The notes: generated by a model from the letters alone, not told the origin. Counted from the first letter of the stretch, positions 9,588 to 22,317 are shown. The stretch: 64,000 bases of DNA from Bdellovibrio sp. (GCA_016187935.1 JACPIU010000020.1:163441-227440), one strand, 5' to 3'. Numbers and translations: made by a program.

Positions 9588-12500
9588 ATGGAGGAATTCT
9601 TGGTTTTTAAACCAAAGGCCTATTTAACAACTTGTATATGGATTCTGATCGCGATCCAATTCACGGCCGCTTGTGTTCCGCAATCCGGTGGTAGTAATGC
9701 ACGCAAATCATCAAAGGCAGACGCCACGACAAGTACCACCACTAAGCCCACCGCTCCTGCGCCGGGTTTCTCCTCCAGTAGTGAACTCTATTGGTTTTCA
9801 GGCAGTAAAATTACCGGAACTATAACGATCAATCAAAACATTGAAACAGTGATTTACCTGCGAGGGTCTCCCTTGCACAACTTTCTGGCCAACAGCACGT
9901 ACTTTGCACAAACCTATTGCATGGTCTTTGGGTATTCTCACTCGACAGCGCGCAAACAGCTTCGTGTTCGCGCCATTCCTATTACCTACAATGATTTCAC
10001 GACAGGAACAACTGAACGCCTCTTACGGCTTGACCTTCCCAATCCATCCGACAATAGCGCCGCTTGCGCTGGTCCAATTAGTACTGTCAGCAACTCCAGT
10101 TATATCGCCTACTCTCCTGAAACATTTTGCAGTAGTTGCTTTGAACTGATCACTTCCACCTCAATGGGATTATATCTCTCATCGGGCGGCAGCATTTCTG
10201 ACACTTCTTTAGTTCCCAGCACACTCCTAAATACCGCAGGTCTGGCCTTGCGAATCGATACAACATCAGGCAGTACTTCAAGCGAAAGTCTGTGCACCAA
10301 TGCCAGTTGCACGACAAAGGGATTTGATTGTTGCCTGAACGGTCAGTGCGTGAAGGACGGAATGCAAAAACCCAATGCCAGCTCCGATCCCTACTATTCA
10401 CAGGCGCAAGCCGAGATCGCCACCAATCCACTGAATTTCATCAATTGGCCAAACCTCTACTACGTCTGTACCAACATTCCTCGCATCCAGGCCACGCCCA
10501 CCGCATATCCGAATGCTATTTTCACCGCCCAAGCCGCCTTTGACATTCTGGTGCGCGAATACTGGTGCCTCGAAGAAGGTAAAAAGACTTCACCCAACTA
10601 TGCCAATGGAACTTGCTCCAACACTACTTCAACCAGTAAATCCACTTGTGAGACCGGCAGTGGTTCTGGGGTCTGGACGTATTACTGTTTTGGCAGTGGT
10701 ACGGGTTCCGGCGGTCTCCAGTCTGACCACGATAGAATCCGCTCTAATGTATGGGAACGCTGTGGATGTGATGCAGACCCCTTCCCTGCCTCACCGGATG
10801 ACCCCATCTGTCCGGACTTTGGTCTGCAGGCCACTTTTGATCTGCAAAATAAAGTCACCTCGGTGACCTGTCTTATTCCACAACCGGTGGCAATTCCAAC
10901 CCAATTTCAAGAATTACGACTTAACGTTCCCGCGCGAACCGCACCTCATCGTTTTTTCAAAAGCAGTGACGGTGCGGCCGTCGACGATGTATCCACCTTG
11001 AAAAATATCAGTCCTGCCCCTACCAACGAAGGCGCGCAATTTTCCTATCTCGATGAGGCCGGAAAATCCGGAGCAGAAAATAATGGCAGCTTCAACATGA
11101 ATGCTATCTTAGGCCAACTCACAGTAGATCTATCCAGGGCCCGTCCCGCCATTATGGTCAACGTGGAATATGATCAAACCTATATTATTTCTGCTCTCAA
11201 AGGCAACCACACCCCATGCCCGATGTGTGCTAAAGATTCTTGGTTTACTTCTTTCACCGCTTTTCCTTCCAGTGTACAGGGGCGTGGACTTGAAGCCGTC
11301 GGCCACACCACTTCCCGGGATACCTATCAAACCAATATCACCCTGGGGAACTATGAAGACACCATTTTCGGTCGAGCATGCTTTGTCCCTCCTACCATGA
11401 TTGCTTTTTCTCACATGAAACGTGCCAGTGGAACAGTGGCGGCACAACGAAGTGCGCGCTTGAGCACTCAGGTCGCCATGTTTGCAAATGGCTATCAAAG
11501 AGACTGGTATGGATTTAATAGAGGCGCTGTTATTGGTAGCTTCAATGGTGTCAGTTGGTTTGCCATTGGAGGTGGCCGACGTATCCAGGCCAAAGGCAAT
11601 AAACTCTATCTGGCGATCAATGCTCCCTTTGCCGACCTAACTCAACCAACCGATATCAGCGTTAACATCACTACCGACAATGGACAAAATCAGGCCGCTG
11701 ATTTTGATTTTGATCCTAATCTTTCCAATATTGATGCCACCAATAATAGTGGAGCTTCTTGCCAAAAATATCATCAGTGTGAAACTGACGGGGATTGTGT
11801 TTCTCAATTAGGCTGGGAATATATGTGCATCAGTACCTCGGCCTTAAAAACCTACACTCCAAAATTCGATCTCGATGGAAATGAACAGTTGGATGAGAAG
11901 TCCGGCGGAATCACCAGCATTTTGTATAACGGCACTCTCCCCACCGGTAGTAAAAAACGCTGTGTGTACCGAGGGATGGGAGCACCCTGCAAGACAGACT
12001 TCTTTACAAACAATATTTACACGCCCACCACCGGCTCCACCATCGGAAATGCCAAGATTTTTGTCTGTGCTCCAAACTTTTTCTGCGCCAACTTAAACGA
12101 AACCAGCGTCTTTAATGATCAAGTCATTCGTGAACCCAATGACATTAATAATATCCTCTACGGCAAAGATACGGATATTTTAGGACGACCGAAATCATAT
12201 ACCAGTGGTGGCAAGACATTGACTGATATAATTAAAGAAAATCTCCGACACAATTTTTCCCTCTATGCGACATCAACTCCTGCCAATGCTGATTGGGGAT
12301 TGTGCATGCCAGGTAAAAGTCTGGCCTACAATTCCTGGCAACAGCAGCAAACCGGGAAGGACAATTCGCGTCGGACTGATTTTATCAGTCAGATTGGTAG
12401 CTGTAATGCAACTGCCTCTGGTGGCAATACCCGCGCCCGTACTTGTCCGAGTTTTGATATGAGAGAATTTTTAGATGGAGATAAAGCAAACGCCAACTAC

Positions 12501-15149
12501 AAAAATTACATTATAACTACTTCGAGCGGATGGGGTAATTCCTCAAGCGGTACCGCTTATTTTACCGCAGTCACCCCTAATGATGATGACTATATCTTTA
12601 GAAAGAATCAAAATATGTGTGGAAAAGAGGCCGCCAAGGTCGATGGCACCAACACCTGGAAGGATATTGAATACACATCTTCGCCGGCCAGCGTACTCTT
12701 GCCAGGTCTTGCTCAAAATGCCTGCCTCCGTCGCGCCGGTTCACTCTGTCACACCGACTTGGATTGTGCTCCCAATGTCCTTCACTATGCACAGGCCAAG
12801 AATTTCGATCGAAACTATTTTGGCTCCGGTGATCCCGAACACCTCTTTTGGAAAGAATCTCTCGTCTGTGGCCAAAAGAACCCGATCCCATTCCTCAATG
12901 CTGCTGACTTTTCTACCTACAGTCTCAAAGACAATCGCTGCTGTCGCTCCATCGGCAATGACCTCACTCTCTTTACAAGCTATACTGGCACAGGGACAAC
13001 CTCAGGCTCTGGCGCACTCGGTGACAAATTCAGCACCTATTTCCCAAGTACTGCAGCCGCTCAAGCTTTCAACACGGGCAAACTGCCCTCAGAGGGGGCC
13101 AATGTTACCGGACGCTATTCTCGCTATGCCAGTGTTCCCCTTGGACGAATGAAAGCGGATGGAATCACATTCGAAACTCCCAACATCACCACGACACTGA
13201 CAGGCTTGCGGGCATTATCATATCAATGGAAAACCATTAACGAGACTGCCCGACTCACCTGCTGTGGTGGCGGGGCCATCCGTAAATTTGCCGATGGTAC
13301 CCACGATTGGACGATTCGAGATCGTCTCAAAATCCAGCCAGAAAATTTCAAATGCTTAAATTATCGCACCGAAATGGCCTATGATGAAGATGCGGCAGAA
13401 GCTATGACCAACCTGGTAGAATGGCGCGAAGATAATTTCCGCTATTGCGAATTTCCGCGCGCACCGAACCAGGATGCGGGCGGGGGATGCATGCAACGTG
13501 CCTTGGGGGATGCTGCCAATGATTTTAACATTGCTGCACCAAAAACACTTGAAGGAGCAGGAACTTGGACTTTCGACAGGAACGATGCTGCAACCGGCGG
13601 TGTAGATACTATCAGCACCAGTCGGCATGTTCTCAGCGTTTTCCCCCAGTCAAATCCCCTCGGTTCAGGGGCCGATAAAAATACCCCCCCTTACCGTCTG
13701 GATTTACCGGAGAGAGTAACTGCTGTTTCACCTTTCATCCCGACTTATGCAGAACCATTCCCCACCTACAGCAAGTTTATCAACTATACCATTAGCGCAG
13801 CTCCCCAAAAAATTCCTTGGACCCTATATATGCAAGGCGATTCCACTGTCGATGTCTTTGAAGGCGTACTCTTCTTTTATCTCCCAAGTTATATTGGTGG
13901 TTCTAGGAATATCATAGACATGAGGGTGATGTATAAAGGATCAGGGGGGCAGGGGTTCCCCACACCAGCATGTCTCGCCTCAGCCATTCAAACTCCTCCC
14001 TTTCCGGGCGGCGGCGATATTGTCGCTGCATTGAGTGGGAATGTTCACTTCGATGCTGGCTGTCGCGATACAATCAGGATGTATAAATACAATAATAGGG
14101 ACGTCATCGCAGTTCACACCCGACACGGTCAAGCCGTTGCACCCTATAGTACCGTTGCCCCCATGTCACATCTAGCTGGTGTACAAATCACCTACAATGT
14201 CGCAGGCATGGGAACCTTTGAAGACAACGCTGGCAATACTGTTTCTGATTATTATGGCAACAGTTCCATCGATCCAGGAGATGACGGCTATATGGGTAGT
14301 GGTTTGGAGGGCGGTAACAGCAACTACTATCTCTCAAAACTGGGGCGGCTGGAACTTCTTGGCATTCCTCAGATCTTTTATGAACCCATTATATGCAATG
14401 CTCATTCACGTAAAATCGTCCCGGATATGTTTAAAGATGAGATTAATACCACCAAGTCCTTCTTTGCCGCCGCTGTGGCCCAAAGCTATTCTGATGGCAC
14501 TATGAAAATCTATGATCCGGACGCCACTACCACGGACTCTGAGGGAACCCAAAATAGAATCGTCTTTCAAGATAAAGTCAAATTCCCCGCCATCTTTTCT
14601 GGCGAACAATTCCTTTGCTGTAAAAAACTTGGTGAAACAGTCACCGATCAGGGGCAGTGTTGCTCGGGCTACGCTCTCGCGCCTGTTGTCGCTCCCGGTG
14701 CTCCGGCCGCACCTGCGGGCCAAATGGTTTGCCGACTTCCTCGTGGAACAAATCTCCACGTCTATTTCAATCGCTACGTCAGTACTGAAGGGGTTGGCAG
14801 TGGTGAACCTGGAGGAGGCCTCACCGACGAAGATTTTATTCCGGAAACTGGAGAGGTGGCCTGGAATGAGGAAAGTTATGACAAAATAACAGCTCTAGGG
14901 CAAGCCTACTGCTCAGACATGACCGTTCGTCCAGGTGCTGCCTTTGGAAATTTCCAAGGCGAGCCCAACCTCATGATGTCCATCAACCCACCAGATGCAA
15001 CCGCCAATCCTGTATCACAAAATAATCGCTTCTCCATTATCGACAGCACCCGAGACCGCGATGCCGCCACAGGACAATCCGAAACGGGCTACGGTAAATT
15101 CTTGAGCGGATACCGTTGGAACCATCACCTCTACTGCGGACCGATTTAA
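9588..15149 (+). CDS. Giant cysteine-rich lipoprotein
   Basis: About 1853 residues from ATG 9588 (a TTG nine bases earlier is also possible). The N-terminal signal ends in lipobox TAAC near residue 29. A long Ser/Thr/Pro-rich linker follows. The rest is rich in paired Cys: [45 protein letters not shown]. The CxxDxDC pattern recurs, as in dickkopf-like or EGF-like disulfide knots of secreted bacterial proteins. Large beta-rich stretches lie between. The function is unknown; a surface role is inferred. Its stop codon shares the TTAA at 15146-15149 with the convergent nrdJ stop, so no terminator fits between them. Confidence 0.8.
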   Translation: MEEFLVFKPKAYLTTCIWILIAIQFTAACVPQSGGSNARKSSKADATTSTTTKPTAPAPGFSSSSELYWFSGSKITGTITINQNIETVIYLRGSPLHNFLANSTYFAQTYCMVFGYSHSTARKQLRVRAIPITYNDFTTGTTERLLRLDLPNPSDNSAACAGPISTVSNSSYIAYSPETFCSSCFELITSTSMGLYLSSGGSISDTSLVPSTLLNTAGLALRIDTTSGSTSSESLCTNASCTTKGFDCCLNGQCVKDGMQKPNASSDPYYSQAQAEIATNPLNFINWPNLYYVCTNIPRIQATPTAYPNAIFTAQAAFDILVREYWCLEEGKKTSPNYANGTCSNTTSTSKSTCETGSGSGVWTYYCFGSGTGSGGLQSDHDRIRSNVWERCGCDADPFPASPDDPICPDFGLQATFDLQNKVTSVTCLIPQPVAIPTQFQELRLNVPARTAPHRFFKSSDGAAVDDVSTLKNISPAPTNEGAQFSYLDEAGKSGAENNGSFNMNAILGQLTVDLSRARPAIMVNVEYDQTYIISALKGNHTPCPMCAKDSWFTSFTAFPSSVQGRGLEAVGHTTSRDTYQTNITLGNYEDTIFGRACFVPPTMIAFSHMKRASGTVAAQRSARLSTQVAMFANGYQRDWYGFNRGAVIGSFNGVSWFAIGGGRRIQAKGNKLYLAINAPFADLTQPTDISVNITTDNGQNQAADFDFDPNLSNIDATNNSGASCQKYHQCETDGDCVSQLGWEYMCISTSALKTYTPKFDLDGNEQLDEKSGGITSILYNGTLPTGSKKRCVYRGMGAPCKTDFFTNNIYTPTTGSTIGNAKIFVCAPNFFCANLNETSVFNDQVIREPNDINNILYGKDTDILGRPKSYTSGGKTLTDIIKENLRHNFSLYATSTPANADWGLCMPGKSLAYNSWQQQQTGKDNSRRTDFISQIGSCNATASGGNTRARTCPSFDMREFLDGDKANANYKNYIITTSSGWGNSSSGTAYFTAVTPNDDDYIFRKNQNMCGKEAAKVDGTNTWKDIEYTSSPASVLLPGLAQNACLRRAGSLCHTDLDCAPNVLHYAQAKNFDRNYFGSGDPEHLFWKESLVCGQKNPIPFLNAADFSTYSLKDNRCCRSIGNDLTLFTSYTGTGTTSGSGALGDKFSTYFPSTAAAQAFNTGKLPSEGANVTGRYSRYASVPLGRMKADGITFETPNITTTLTGLRALSYQWKTINETARLTCCGGGAIRKFADGTHDWTIRDRLKIQPENFKCLNYRTEMAYDEDAAEAMTNLVEWREDNFRYCEFPRAPNQDAGGGCMQRALGDAANDFNIAAPKTLEGAGTWTFDRNDAATGGVDTISTSRHVLSVFPQSNPLGSGADKNTPPYRLDLPERVTAVSPFIPTYAEPFPTYSKFINYTISAAPQKIPWTLYMQGDSTVDVFEGVLFFYLPSYIGGSRNIIDMRVMYKGSGGQGFPTPACLASAIQTPPFPGGGDIVAALSGNVHFDAGCRDTIRMYKYNNRDVIAVHTRHGQAVAPYSTVAPMSHLAGVQITYNVAGMGTFEDNAGNTVSDYYGNSSIDPGDDGYMGSGLEGGNSNYYLSKLGRLELLGIPQIFYEPIICNAHSRKIVPDMFKDEINTTKSFFAAAVAQSYSDGTMKIYDPDATTTDSEGTQNRIVFQDKVKFPAIFSGEQFLCCKKLGETVTDQGQCCSGYALAPVVAPGAPAAPAGQMVCRLPRGTNLHVYFNRYVSTEGVGSGEPGGGLTDEDFIPETGEVAWNEESYDKITALGQAYCSDMTVRPGAAFGNFQGEPNLMMSINPPDATANPVSQNNRFSIIDSTRDRDAATGQSETGYGKFLSGYRWNHHLYCGPI

Positions 15150-18100
15150 GAGCATCCAGTTGTCCCGCCACAAGAATCACACTTCAAGCACGAGCCATTG
15201 CGTAAAAGCGTCCAAGCTCCACAGTCATTACAAGGGTCCCCTTCATAACCTTTGAGTTTGGCACTTTGCCGCTTTTTCTGCTCGGAGAGCATTTTAGAAT
15301 TGGATTCACGGGTAAAAACCTTTTGGGTGTTCATCACCGTTGATCCATCAGCGTGAAGCTCAACTTGCTGGGCCTCCATTTGCCCCTCCATGATTTCCAA
15401 GAGAGGATTCTCCTCCTTGTTTTCATCATGAATGGAACCGGGATTCAAATCTTCAGGCGCCACATGCACAAGATCAGTTCGGCCCAAATACTTGAGGGCC
15501 AAATCACGGAAGATGTAGTCAATGACGGAGGTGGACATCTTAATATTGTCATGGCCTTGAACAACTCCGTTGGGTTCAAAACGGGTGAAGGTGAAAGCGT
15601 CCACGAATTCTTCCAGGGGAACGCCGTATTGCAATCCCAAAGAAATGGCGATGGAGAAACAGTTCATCAAAGAACGGAAAGCGGCTCCCTCTTTATGCAT
15701 ATCAATGAAAATTTCACCCAGCGTATTGTCGGCATAATCACCGGTTCGCAAGTATACTTTATGTCCTCCAATGGAGGCCTTCTGAGTATAGCCGGTCCGT
15801 CGATTGGGGAGGGTTTTGCGCTTCGAGACTTCACGATAGATGATCTTCTCAACCAAAACTTCGGAAATCTTTTCAATTTTCTGCACAGTCGGAGTGGCAT
15901 CAAAATCCATAAGGGCCAAATCCTCGAAGGCCGAAGCATTCAAAGGTTGCGACAGCTTGCTGCCATCACGATAAAGGGCATTGGCCTTGGTCATGAGCGT
16001 CCATGACAACATGTAAGCATTTCCAACATCCTTGAGAGTGGCGTTATTCGGCATATTAATGGTTTTTGAAATGGCCCCTGAAATATAAGGTTGAACAGCT
16101 GCCATCATGCGAATGTGGCCCTCGACCCCAATCATGCGGGTTCCATAACGGCCGCACTTGCTGGCGCAATCGAACACGGGAAGGTGGGCGGCCTTAAGTC
16201 CGGGGGCACCTTCCAATGACATCGTTCCGCAGATGTAGTCGTTGGCGGCGGCAATTTCACTGTCCTTATGGCCCAGTAGATTTAAGATGGATAAATCGGG
16301 TGCATTGATTTGTTCTTCACTCAGCCCTAATTTCTCTCTCAAGAATTCATCACCGAAGTGATAGCGCGAAAAAGCAAAATTGATATCGAAAGCGGAATGG
16401 AGCGAATTTTCAATGGCGTTAATTGTTTTCTGATCCACACCCTTTTTCTTGAGTGCTTCAGCGTTAATATGGGGACAGCCCTTTAAGGTGGCCCGTCCAA
16501 CGGCATAATGTTCCATTTCTAATACGGCTTCATCACTATAGCCTAAGGCCTTAAGGGCGCGAGGCACCGATTGATTGATAATTTTAAAGTATCCGCCACC
16601 GGCCAACTTCTTAAATTTGACCAAGGCAAAATCGGGCTCAATCCCTGTTGTGTCACAGTCCATCACCAAACCGATCGTGCCTGTAGGAGCAATGCAAGTT
16701 ACCTGGGCGTTCCTAAAACCAAATTTTTCCCCTAAGGCCAAGGCCTGATCCCAGGCCTCCTGGGCCGCGGTTTGCAGATAACCTTCGGTGATTTCAAGGT
16801 TCAAAGGAACGGGATTCACCGTGAGTCCCTCATAACCATCCATTTCACCACGGGCGGCACGTCGATGATTGCGAATAACTCTCAACATTGCCGCACTGTT
16901 TTTCTCGTATCCGTCGAAAGGCCCGTGCTCCTGTGCCATCAAGGCCGATGTCTTGTAGGCCGTACCGCCCATAATGGCCGAAAGAGCGGCGGCGATATTA
17001 CGTCCTTTCTCAGAATCATAAGGAATACCCATGATCATCAGCAAGGCCCCAATATTGGCGTTGCCTAAACCTAAAGTCCGATAGCGATAGGAAAGTTCCG
17101 CAATTTCTTTTGAAGGAAATTGCGCCATTAACACTGAAATTTCCAAAACAATAGTCCAAAGACTGCAGGCGTGAATATATTTTTCCACATCGAACAGTCC
17201 GGTCACTGGATCGAGAAATTTAACCAAATTCAATGAAGCCAAATTACAAGCGGTATTGTCCAAAAACATGTATTCCGAACAGGGATTGCTGGCATTGATT
17301 CGACCGTCCTCAGGGCAGGTATGCCACTCATTGATTGTGGTATCGAACTGGACACCGGGATCAGCGCAATTCCATGCTGCCGAAGTAATTTGCTCCCAAA
17401 GATCTCTCGCCTTCACCTTCTTGATAATGCGTCCATCGGTGCGCGACTTTAGTTCCCAATAACTATCCTTTTCCAAGGCCTTAAAAAAATCGTTAGGAAT
17501 ACGAAGGGAATTGTTAGAATTTTGCCCAGACACGGTATCATAGGCTTCGCTATTCCAATCCGTGTTGTATTCTTCAAAATCAAGCTTGCAATGACCCTGA
17601 CGGGCCAATTCAATCATGCGAACGACATAGTTCATGGGAACAGCGTCGCGATTCGCTTTGGAAACGGCTTCACGCAAGGCCAGATTTTTCTTGGGAGAAA
17701 AACGATCATCACCATTGCCTGTCTGAACGGCATCTAAAATCGCCTGGAGATGCTTGCGGCAAATTTTAGAACCGGCAACCATAGAAGCGACCTTGCGTTC
17801 TTCTTTCACCTTCCAATTAATAAAATCTTCCACATCAGGATGATCAAGATCGAGGCAAACCATTTTGGCCGCACGTCGAGTCGTCCCGCCCGATTTGATG
17901 GCACCCGCGGCACGATCGCCAATTTTTAAAAAGGACATAAGACCGGAGGAAGCCCCTCCCCCAGATAATTTCTCATCTTTACCGCGGATACTGGAAAAAT
18001 TGGTACCAGTGCCAGAACCATATTTAAAAAGTCTGGCCTCACGGGACCATAGATCCATGATCCCGCCCTCATTCACCAAATCATCATTAATCGATTGGAT

Positions 18101-18649
18101 AAAACAGGCATGAGGCTGCGGCCGTTCATAGGCCGACGGAGACTTGCTCAACTTATGCGTTTTGGGATCAACAAAATAATGTCCCTGAGGTTTTCCCGAA
18201 ATCCCATAGCTGGAAAAAAGTCCGGTATTAAACCATTGTGGAGAATTGGGCGCGGCCATCTGATAGGCCAGCATATACTCTAGTTCGGCCTGAAAGGCAT
18301 CGGCATCGGTTTTACTCGAGAAATATTTATACTCTTCACCCCAAGATCTCCAACAATGAGCAAGTCTCTCAAAAACTTGCCGGGCGTCCGTTTCAGCACC
18401 GAGCAGAGGTTTACCATTTGGACCTGTGATCACATGTCCCTTGGTATCCTTCTGAGGAACACCGGATTTCCTAAAATATTTCTGGGCCAAAATATCAGAG
18501 GCAACATCTGACCAAACCTTTGGAACAGTAACTTCCATCGCATTAGCGCCTTTCCCGTCAACGTGCTTAATCTGACTAACACGTTTTTCGAATTCCATTC
18601 CCTGGTACGGCGAAACACCTTTCTTGGTGAATATACGTTTGATTCTCAT
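15146..18649 (-). CDS. nrdJ: Adenosylcobalamin-dependent (class II) ribonucleotide reductase
   Basis: 1167 residues. It reduces ribonucleotides to deoxyribonucleotides with adenosylcobalamin as radical source, so it needs no oxygen. Start ATG 18649 ([11 protein letters not shown]) is chosen because AGGAGGG lies five bases upstream; an ATG at 18694 lacks this. Family marks are the substrate-site stretch around [21 protein letters not shown], the loop [24 protein letters not shown], and a C-terminal CxxC pair region (CNDCG...CLKCDSCGG...C), probably redox-active or zinc-binding as in long NrdJ proteins. No class I reductase is seen in the window. Two NrdR-like boxes lie upstream. Confidence 0.95.
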   Translation of the reverse strand: MRIKRIFTKKGVSPYQGMEFEKRVSQIKHVDGKGANAMEVTVPKVWSDVASDILAQKYFRKSGVPQKDTKGHVITGPNGKPLLGAETDARQVFERLAHCWRSWGEEYKYFSSKTDADAFQAELEYMLAYQMAAPNSPQWFNTGLFSSYGISGKPQGHYFVDPKTHKLSKSPSAYERPQPHACFIQSINDDLVNEGGIMDLWSREARLFKYGSGTGTNFSSIRGKDEKLSGGGASSGLMSFLKIGDRAAGAIKSGGTTRRAAKMVCLDLDHPDVEDFINWKVKEERKVASMVAGSKICRKHLQAILDAVQTGNGDDRFSPKKNLALREAVSKANRDAVPMNYVVRMIELARQGHCKLDFEEYNTDWNSEAYDTVSGQNSNNSLRIPNDFFKALEKDSYWELKSRTDGRIIKKVKARDLWEQITSAAWNCADPGVQFDTTINEWHTCPEDGRINASNPCSEYMFLDNTACNLASLNLVKFLDPVTGLFDVEKYIHACSLWTIVLEISVLMAQFPSKEIAELSYRYRTLGLGNANIGALLMIMGIPYDSEKGRNIAAALSAIMGGTAYKTSALMAQEHGPFDGYEKNSAAMLRVIRNHRRAARGEMDGYEGLTVNPVPLNLEITEGYLQTAAQEAWDQALALGEKFGFRNAQVTCIAPTGTIGLVMDCDTTGIEPDFALVKFKKLAGGGYFKIINQSVPRALKALGYSDEAVLEMEHYAVGRATLKGCPHINAEALKKKGVDQKTINAIENSLHSAFDINFAFSRYHFGDEFLREKLGLSEEQINAPDLSILNLLGHKDSEIAAANDYICGTMSLEGAPGLKAAHLPVFDCASKCGRYGTRMIGVEGHIRMMAAVQPYISGAISKTINMPNNATLKDVGNAYMLSWTLMTKANALYRDGSKLSQPLNASAFEDLALMDFDATPTVQKIEKISEVLVEKIIYREVSKRKTLPNRRTGYTQKASIGGHKVYLRTGDYADNTLGEIFIDMHKEGAAFRSLMNCFSIAISLGLQYGVPLEEFVDAFTFTRFEPNGVVQGHDNIKMSTSVIDYIFRDLALKYLGRTDLVHVAPEDLNPGSIHDENKEENPLLEIMEGQMEAQQVELHADGSTVMNTQKVFTRESNSKMLSEQKKRQSAKLKGYEGDPCNDCGAWTLLRNGSCLKCDSCGGTTGCS

Positions 18650-18729
18650 CGACCCTCCTTCTCTAAAGCGATGAATGTTGTGTGATTCTTTCATTAAAAA
18701 CGGAGATGGGTATTCTTGTCAAAAGGAAA

Positions 18730-18787
18730 ACACAACATATTGTATATTCCGAGCACTAGTTCATTTTTTTGACACAATATCTAGATT
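18730..18787 (-). promoter_or_regulatory. Two NrdR-like operator boxes upstream of nrdJ
   Basis: Box 1 (18730-18745, ACACAACATATTGTAT) matches the 16-bp NrdR consensus acaCwAtATaTwGtgt at 14 positions. Box 2 (18772-18787, ACACAATATCTAGATT) matches at 13. They start 42 bp apart, four helical turns, as expected for cooperative NrdR binding. NrdR represses ribonucleotide reductase genes in response to (d)ATP. No nrdR gene is in the window. Confidence 0.7.
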
Positions 18788-18972
18788 TGCATAGCAATAC
18801 ACAACATGCCTTCCAGGGCAACTAAAAAAAAGCTGGCAAGAAGGTTTTGATGGGTAGATCAAAACTTGAAATGTTGTCGGGCCTCCACCCACTGGGCAGC
18901 TTCGCTGACTTAATTGGACCTCATGGCCAATCAATGATATTTTGATTGTTAATCAAAACTGGATGTATCGTT

Positions 18973-19890
18973 ATGGCCCAGAGTACTTTGAAAATGTTTT
19001 TTTTGTCCAGCAAGTTAATTCTGACATTTTATATCTTGATCTGGTTCTGGCCCTGGGGCACCTCTGGATTGGTCCAAGGCACTGTTGCTGAACCTCCTTC
19101 AATACCTAACAATGAAAAACCTTTCCAACCCCACATGCTTTTCCACCCAATAGAAGGATGCCCCCCCAATAGTATGTGTAATGAAGAGATGGGTAAGCAG
19201 AGACAAAAATGGTTAAGCGTGGTGAAACAAGTACGTGACAAAAAGCTTAATATCACGGCCTTGGAGGATTTTAGAAAAAACCAAGGTCTTCCATTTAATG
19301 TCTGGCTAAAAGGGGAGATGCAGCCCAAAGATGAGATCACAACCGCTCCTGCCGACTTGGGCAAATTGAAAGTCAATGAAAAAGGCCCTGTGGCCTATTG
19401 GGATTCTCCTTGTGAATATCACCGCAAGCAAGAACGGCCCATCCATACCGCCCAAATTTTCTTAAAAGGATTGGCGGCCAAGAGTCTGGCCACCACTATT
19501 CGCAATTTTCACGGAATGATTCAGCTTCAGAAGGCCTATCTTTTTGACCAAAATGTCGGCCCAAACGGGACTCCGCTCCTCAGTGAATTTGTTATTCCAC
19601 GAGACGAAACGCCTCTCCTTATCCTGCCTAAAAAATTAGTCTTTGTTATGGAAGAAGAAGGTCTCTTCTATCATTTAAATATTGATCATTCAGGTGACAT
19701 CCAGATTACTGAACCGACCAGCAATAATTCCAATCAACTGTCAGAAAGCGTGGCTTGCCCTGATTATGCTCTCCGTCCTCTGACTCAATTGTTAAATCAG
19801 GATAAGACAATTTACCAAGTGGCCCAATGTCGCCAATATACCCATTTTGGCCATAAATATATTCTCCTTATTCCCAGTGGTTGTTACTAG
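18973..19890 (+). CDS. Secreted or membrane-anchored protein of unknown function
   Basis: About 305 residues from ATG 18973; a TTG at 18946 or ATG at 18994 are alternatives and no clear Shine-Dalgarno decides. The N-terminus holds one long hydrophobic segment (MFFLSSKLILTFYILIWFWPW), a signal peptide or anchor. The mature part has Cys at PIEGCPPNSMCNEE, DSPCEYH, VACPDY, AQCRQY and GC, likely disulfides in the periplasm. No domain is recognised. It lies 93 bp before the M14 carboxypeptidase gene and could share its transcript. Confidence 0.6.
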   Translation: MAQSTLKMFFLSSKLILTFYILIWFWPWGTSGLVQGTVAEPPSIPNNEKPFQPHMLFHPIEGCPPNSMCNEEMGKQRQKWLSVVKQVRDKKLNITALEDFRKNQGLPFNVWLKGEMQPKDEITTAPADLGKLKVNEKGPVAYWDSPCEYHRKQERPIHTAQIFLKGLAAKSLATTIRNFHGMIQLQKAYLFDQNVGPNGTPLLSEFVIPRDETPLLILPKKLVFVMEEEGLFYHLNIDHSGDIQITEPTSNNSNQLSESVACPDYALRPLTQLLNQDKTIYQVAQCRQYTHFGHKYILLIPSGCY

Positions 19891-19983
19891 TCGCGATTTC
19901 AGATGAAATCTCAAGTTAGATTTCTTTGCTTGACATGCATCATAAGGCCCGAAACAATATTTTGACTTTTATTAAGGATGATT

Positions 19984-21318
19984 ATGTTCAAAATATTATT
20001 TGTCTCTTGCGCACTCCTCTTATGTTTGGCCGTGCCGGAATCTCACGCCATTTATACCCATGAAGGGTACTTTATTCATGATCCACAAGGACTGTATTTA
20101 CAGGAATTCAGACGCAACCCCGATCTGGTTATTGATCACCGCACTTCTCTCGGATATGAATTATATGGTCCCGAGGGCCTGGGAGAATACCTCAGACAAC
20201 GCCAGATTCCCTTTTCCGCTCTCGAGGATATTCCAGGCCAATATATAAAGGATGCGGAACTTGCAGATTATCCAACGTCGGCCCAAATTACCCAACAATT
20301 AAAAGAAATCGTCCAGGCCAATTCTTCCATCATGAAGCTGATTGGCCTTGGTAAGTCTCATGAAGGCAAAGACCTTTGGATTGTAAAGGTTTCCGATAAT
20401 CCAGCGATCGACGAAAAAGAACCAGAGTTCAAATTTGTGGCCAATATGCATGGCAATGAAATTGTAGGCCGTGAACTTATGGTGAGACTCCTCCAAGATC
20501 TTGGAAAAGGTTATCAGCAACAAGATCCTTTTATTCGTCATCTGGTTAATGACACGGAAATCTATATTATGCCATCCATGAACCCCGATGGGGCCGACAA
20601 GCATCAAAGAGGCAACTCTCTCTATGTGGATTTAAATCGCAATTTTCCCGACTTTACCACTGAAGATAATACTAATACTCAAGTTGGCAGGCAGCCGGAA
20701 ACCCAGGCCCTCATGCGCTTAGAGTCCGAACATTTCTTCGCACTCTCGGCCAATTTTCACGGCGGCGCTGTGGTATTCAACTATGCCTGGGACACGACCC
20801 CTGAACAACATCCCTTGGATGCCTTCATTCAAGAAATGGGATTAGAGTATGCTGGTCAGGTGCCCGAAATGCGGGATTCGCGTGAATTTCCCCGAGGTAT
20901 CACCAATGGTTATGCCTGGTATGAAGTGGACGGGGGGATGCAGGATTGGAGCTATTATTGGCATGGCGATCTTCAATCCACGATCGAACTCTCCGATGAC
21001 AAATGGCCACCCTATGAGCAAGTCGATCATTATTACCAAGCACATAAAACGTCTCTGCTCAATTTTATTCAAAGGGTACACCAAGGTGTGGGGATAACTT
21101 TTTTGCAGCCAACAGTAAAAGGTGAATATTCTTTTCAGAACCTGGAAGATGGTAAAGTTATCGGGCCGTTCCCATTTGATCGCGGAGAATTCTATAAGGT
21201 TTTACCCGACGGAAAATATCGCCTAAATATCACAACATCCGGTCGTGCCATGGAAGCCATTGAAGTTGCAATCAATTATCAGCGGTTCTCCAAAGGCACT
21301 TACCTCACTGTGCGGTAG
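19984..21318 (+). CDS. Secreted M14 zinc carboxypeptidase (CPD/CPM-like) with transthyretin-like domain
   Basis: 444 residues. Start ATG 19984 is preferred over ATG 19978 because AAGGA then sits five bases upstream. The signal peptide ends near ESHA. Counted from this start, the zinc ligands are H156 and E159 (MHGNE) and H259 (ANFHGG), the substrate-binding Arg lies in VDLNRNF, and the catalytic Glu is E335 (STIELSD). A small transthyretin-like beta domain follows at about 365-444, as in the N/E subfamily of M14. It should remove C-terminal residues, often Lys or Arg, from peptides outside the cytoplasm. Eukaryotic-like carboxypeptidases of this kind occur in predatory bacteria. Confidence 0.93.
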   Translation: MFKILFVSCALLLCLAVPESHAIYTHEGYFIHDPQGLYLQEFRRNPDLVIDHRTSLGYELYGPEGLGEYLRQRQIPFSALEDIPGQYIKDAELADYPTSAQITQQLKEIVQANSSIMKLIGLGKSHEGKDLWIVKVSDNPAIDEKEPEFKFVANMHGNEIVGRELMVRLLQDLGKGYQQQDPFIRHLVNDTEIYIMPSMNPDGADKHQRGNSLYVDLNRNFPDFTTEDNTNTQVGRQPETQALMRLESEHFFALSANFHGGAVVFNYAWDTTPEQHPLDAFIQEMGLEYAGQVPEMRDSREFPRGITNGYAWYEVDGGMQDWSYYWHGDLQSTIELSDDKWPPYEQVDHYYQAHKTSLLNFIQRVHQGVGITFLQPTVKGEYSFQNLEDGKVIGPFPFDRGEFYKVLPDGKYRLNITTSGRAMEAIEVAINYQRFSKGTYLTVR

Positions 21319-21426
21319 GAATTTCCCACCCCCGCAAAAAAAAATTCCGAATTCATGGCCCCAAAATGGTGAACCGATAGGGTTGTAACAGGATACCACC
21401 ATCCATCCTGTACAGAGGGGCTTAAT

Positions 21427-22317
21427 ATGTTCAAGAGCATTTCAAAACTGGTCATGATCTCCTTCGCAATCATCTCTTTCTTAGGAGGATGCGGCACGTA
21501 CCGACCGGAAAGCATTGAATCTAAAATGTCACATTACAATTCACCAGAGCAGAAAGTTAATCAAGTCCCTGTTCTGAACATCAACTTTGATGTAACCGCA
21601 CACCGCTCTCCGTCCTCACTCACTGTAAAGGAAGAGAAGGATAAAAATGTGCAGTATGAAATAACCGAACTCTCTAACTTCAGTAATAAAAAGCTCTATT
21701 TCTTGGCCCTTTTTGATCAGTACAACCATCTAAGTCGATATACTCCTTCAACCACCACCAAAATTAAAAGCTGCCCCAATTTTCACTCAGGAATTATCGA
21801 GCAACTGGGTGACTATCCGGACCCCAACAATTTTAAATCACCACTGCTTACCCAAGAATATCAAGCAAACAATCTCACTCATGTAGGATTGCAACTTCCC
21901 ATGCAGAAAGACGATTTTCACCCTACGGTGCATGAGTTTTTCGCCTCAACTCCGGGACAAAATCTTTATGACCTCCAAATAAAGGCCCTCGATGTTCACT
22001 TAAGCAAGATGTACGATGAATTGGAAGAACTTTGCCAATATGGAACAAGTGATAACTACTATATTTTTGAAAATCTCACCACCTACATCCAGACGCAGAA
22101 GCTCAACCAGAACAATGAAAATTTCAAAATACTGATGCGCACAACCTTATTCACTAACCAGATATTGAGCAATACCTTTGAAGGTCTTAGTGACAAAGGA
22201 CGCCAACCTGCCAACGGACATTTTTCAAGACACTATTTTGATGGTGTGGTGAAAAGACTCAATGTTGGTTGGGCGGTGAGCTTTATAGACCCAGCACTCC
22301 AGTTCCAGGCCAATTGA
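21427..22317 (+). CDS. Lipoprotein of unknown function
   Basis: 296 residues, ATG preceded by AGAGGGG. The N-terminal lipoprotein signal ends in lipobox LGGC near residue 22. The rest has no recognised domain. It is Asn/Gln-rich and contains Cys at SCPNF and LCQYG. Its 3' end overlaps the convergent bamB gene by 35 bp (22283-22317), so no separate terminator fits between them. Confidence 0.7.
   Translation: MFKSISKLVMISFAIISFLGGCGTYRPESIESKMSHYNSPEQKVNQVPVLNINFDVTAHRSPSSLTVKEEKDKNVQYEITELSNFSNKKLYFLALFDQYNHLSRYTPSTTTKIKSCPNFHSGIIEQLGDYPDPNNFKSPLLTQEYQANNLTHVGLQLPMQKDDFHPTVHEFFASTPGQNLYDLQIKALDVHLSKMYDELEELCQYGTSDNYYIFENLTTYIQTQKLNQNNENFKILMRTTLFTNQILSNTFEGLSDKGRQPANGHFSRHYFDGVVKRLNVGWAVSFIDPALQFQAN

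Noticed and set aside
9500..9590. Known riboswitch (for example GEMM/c-di-GMP) before the giant lipoprotein
   Set aside because: The conserved core sequences of that class are absent; only the stem pattern is present.
15353..16006. 217-residue plus-strand open frame opposite nrdJ
   Set aside because: It lies wholly within the conserved nrdJ coding sequence and shows no family features.
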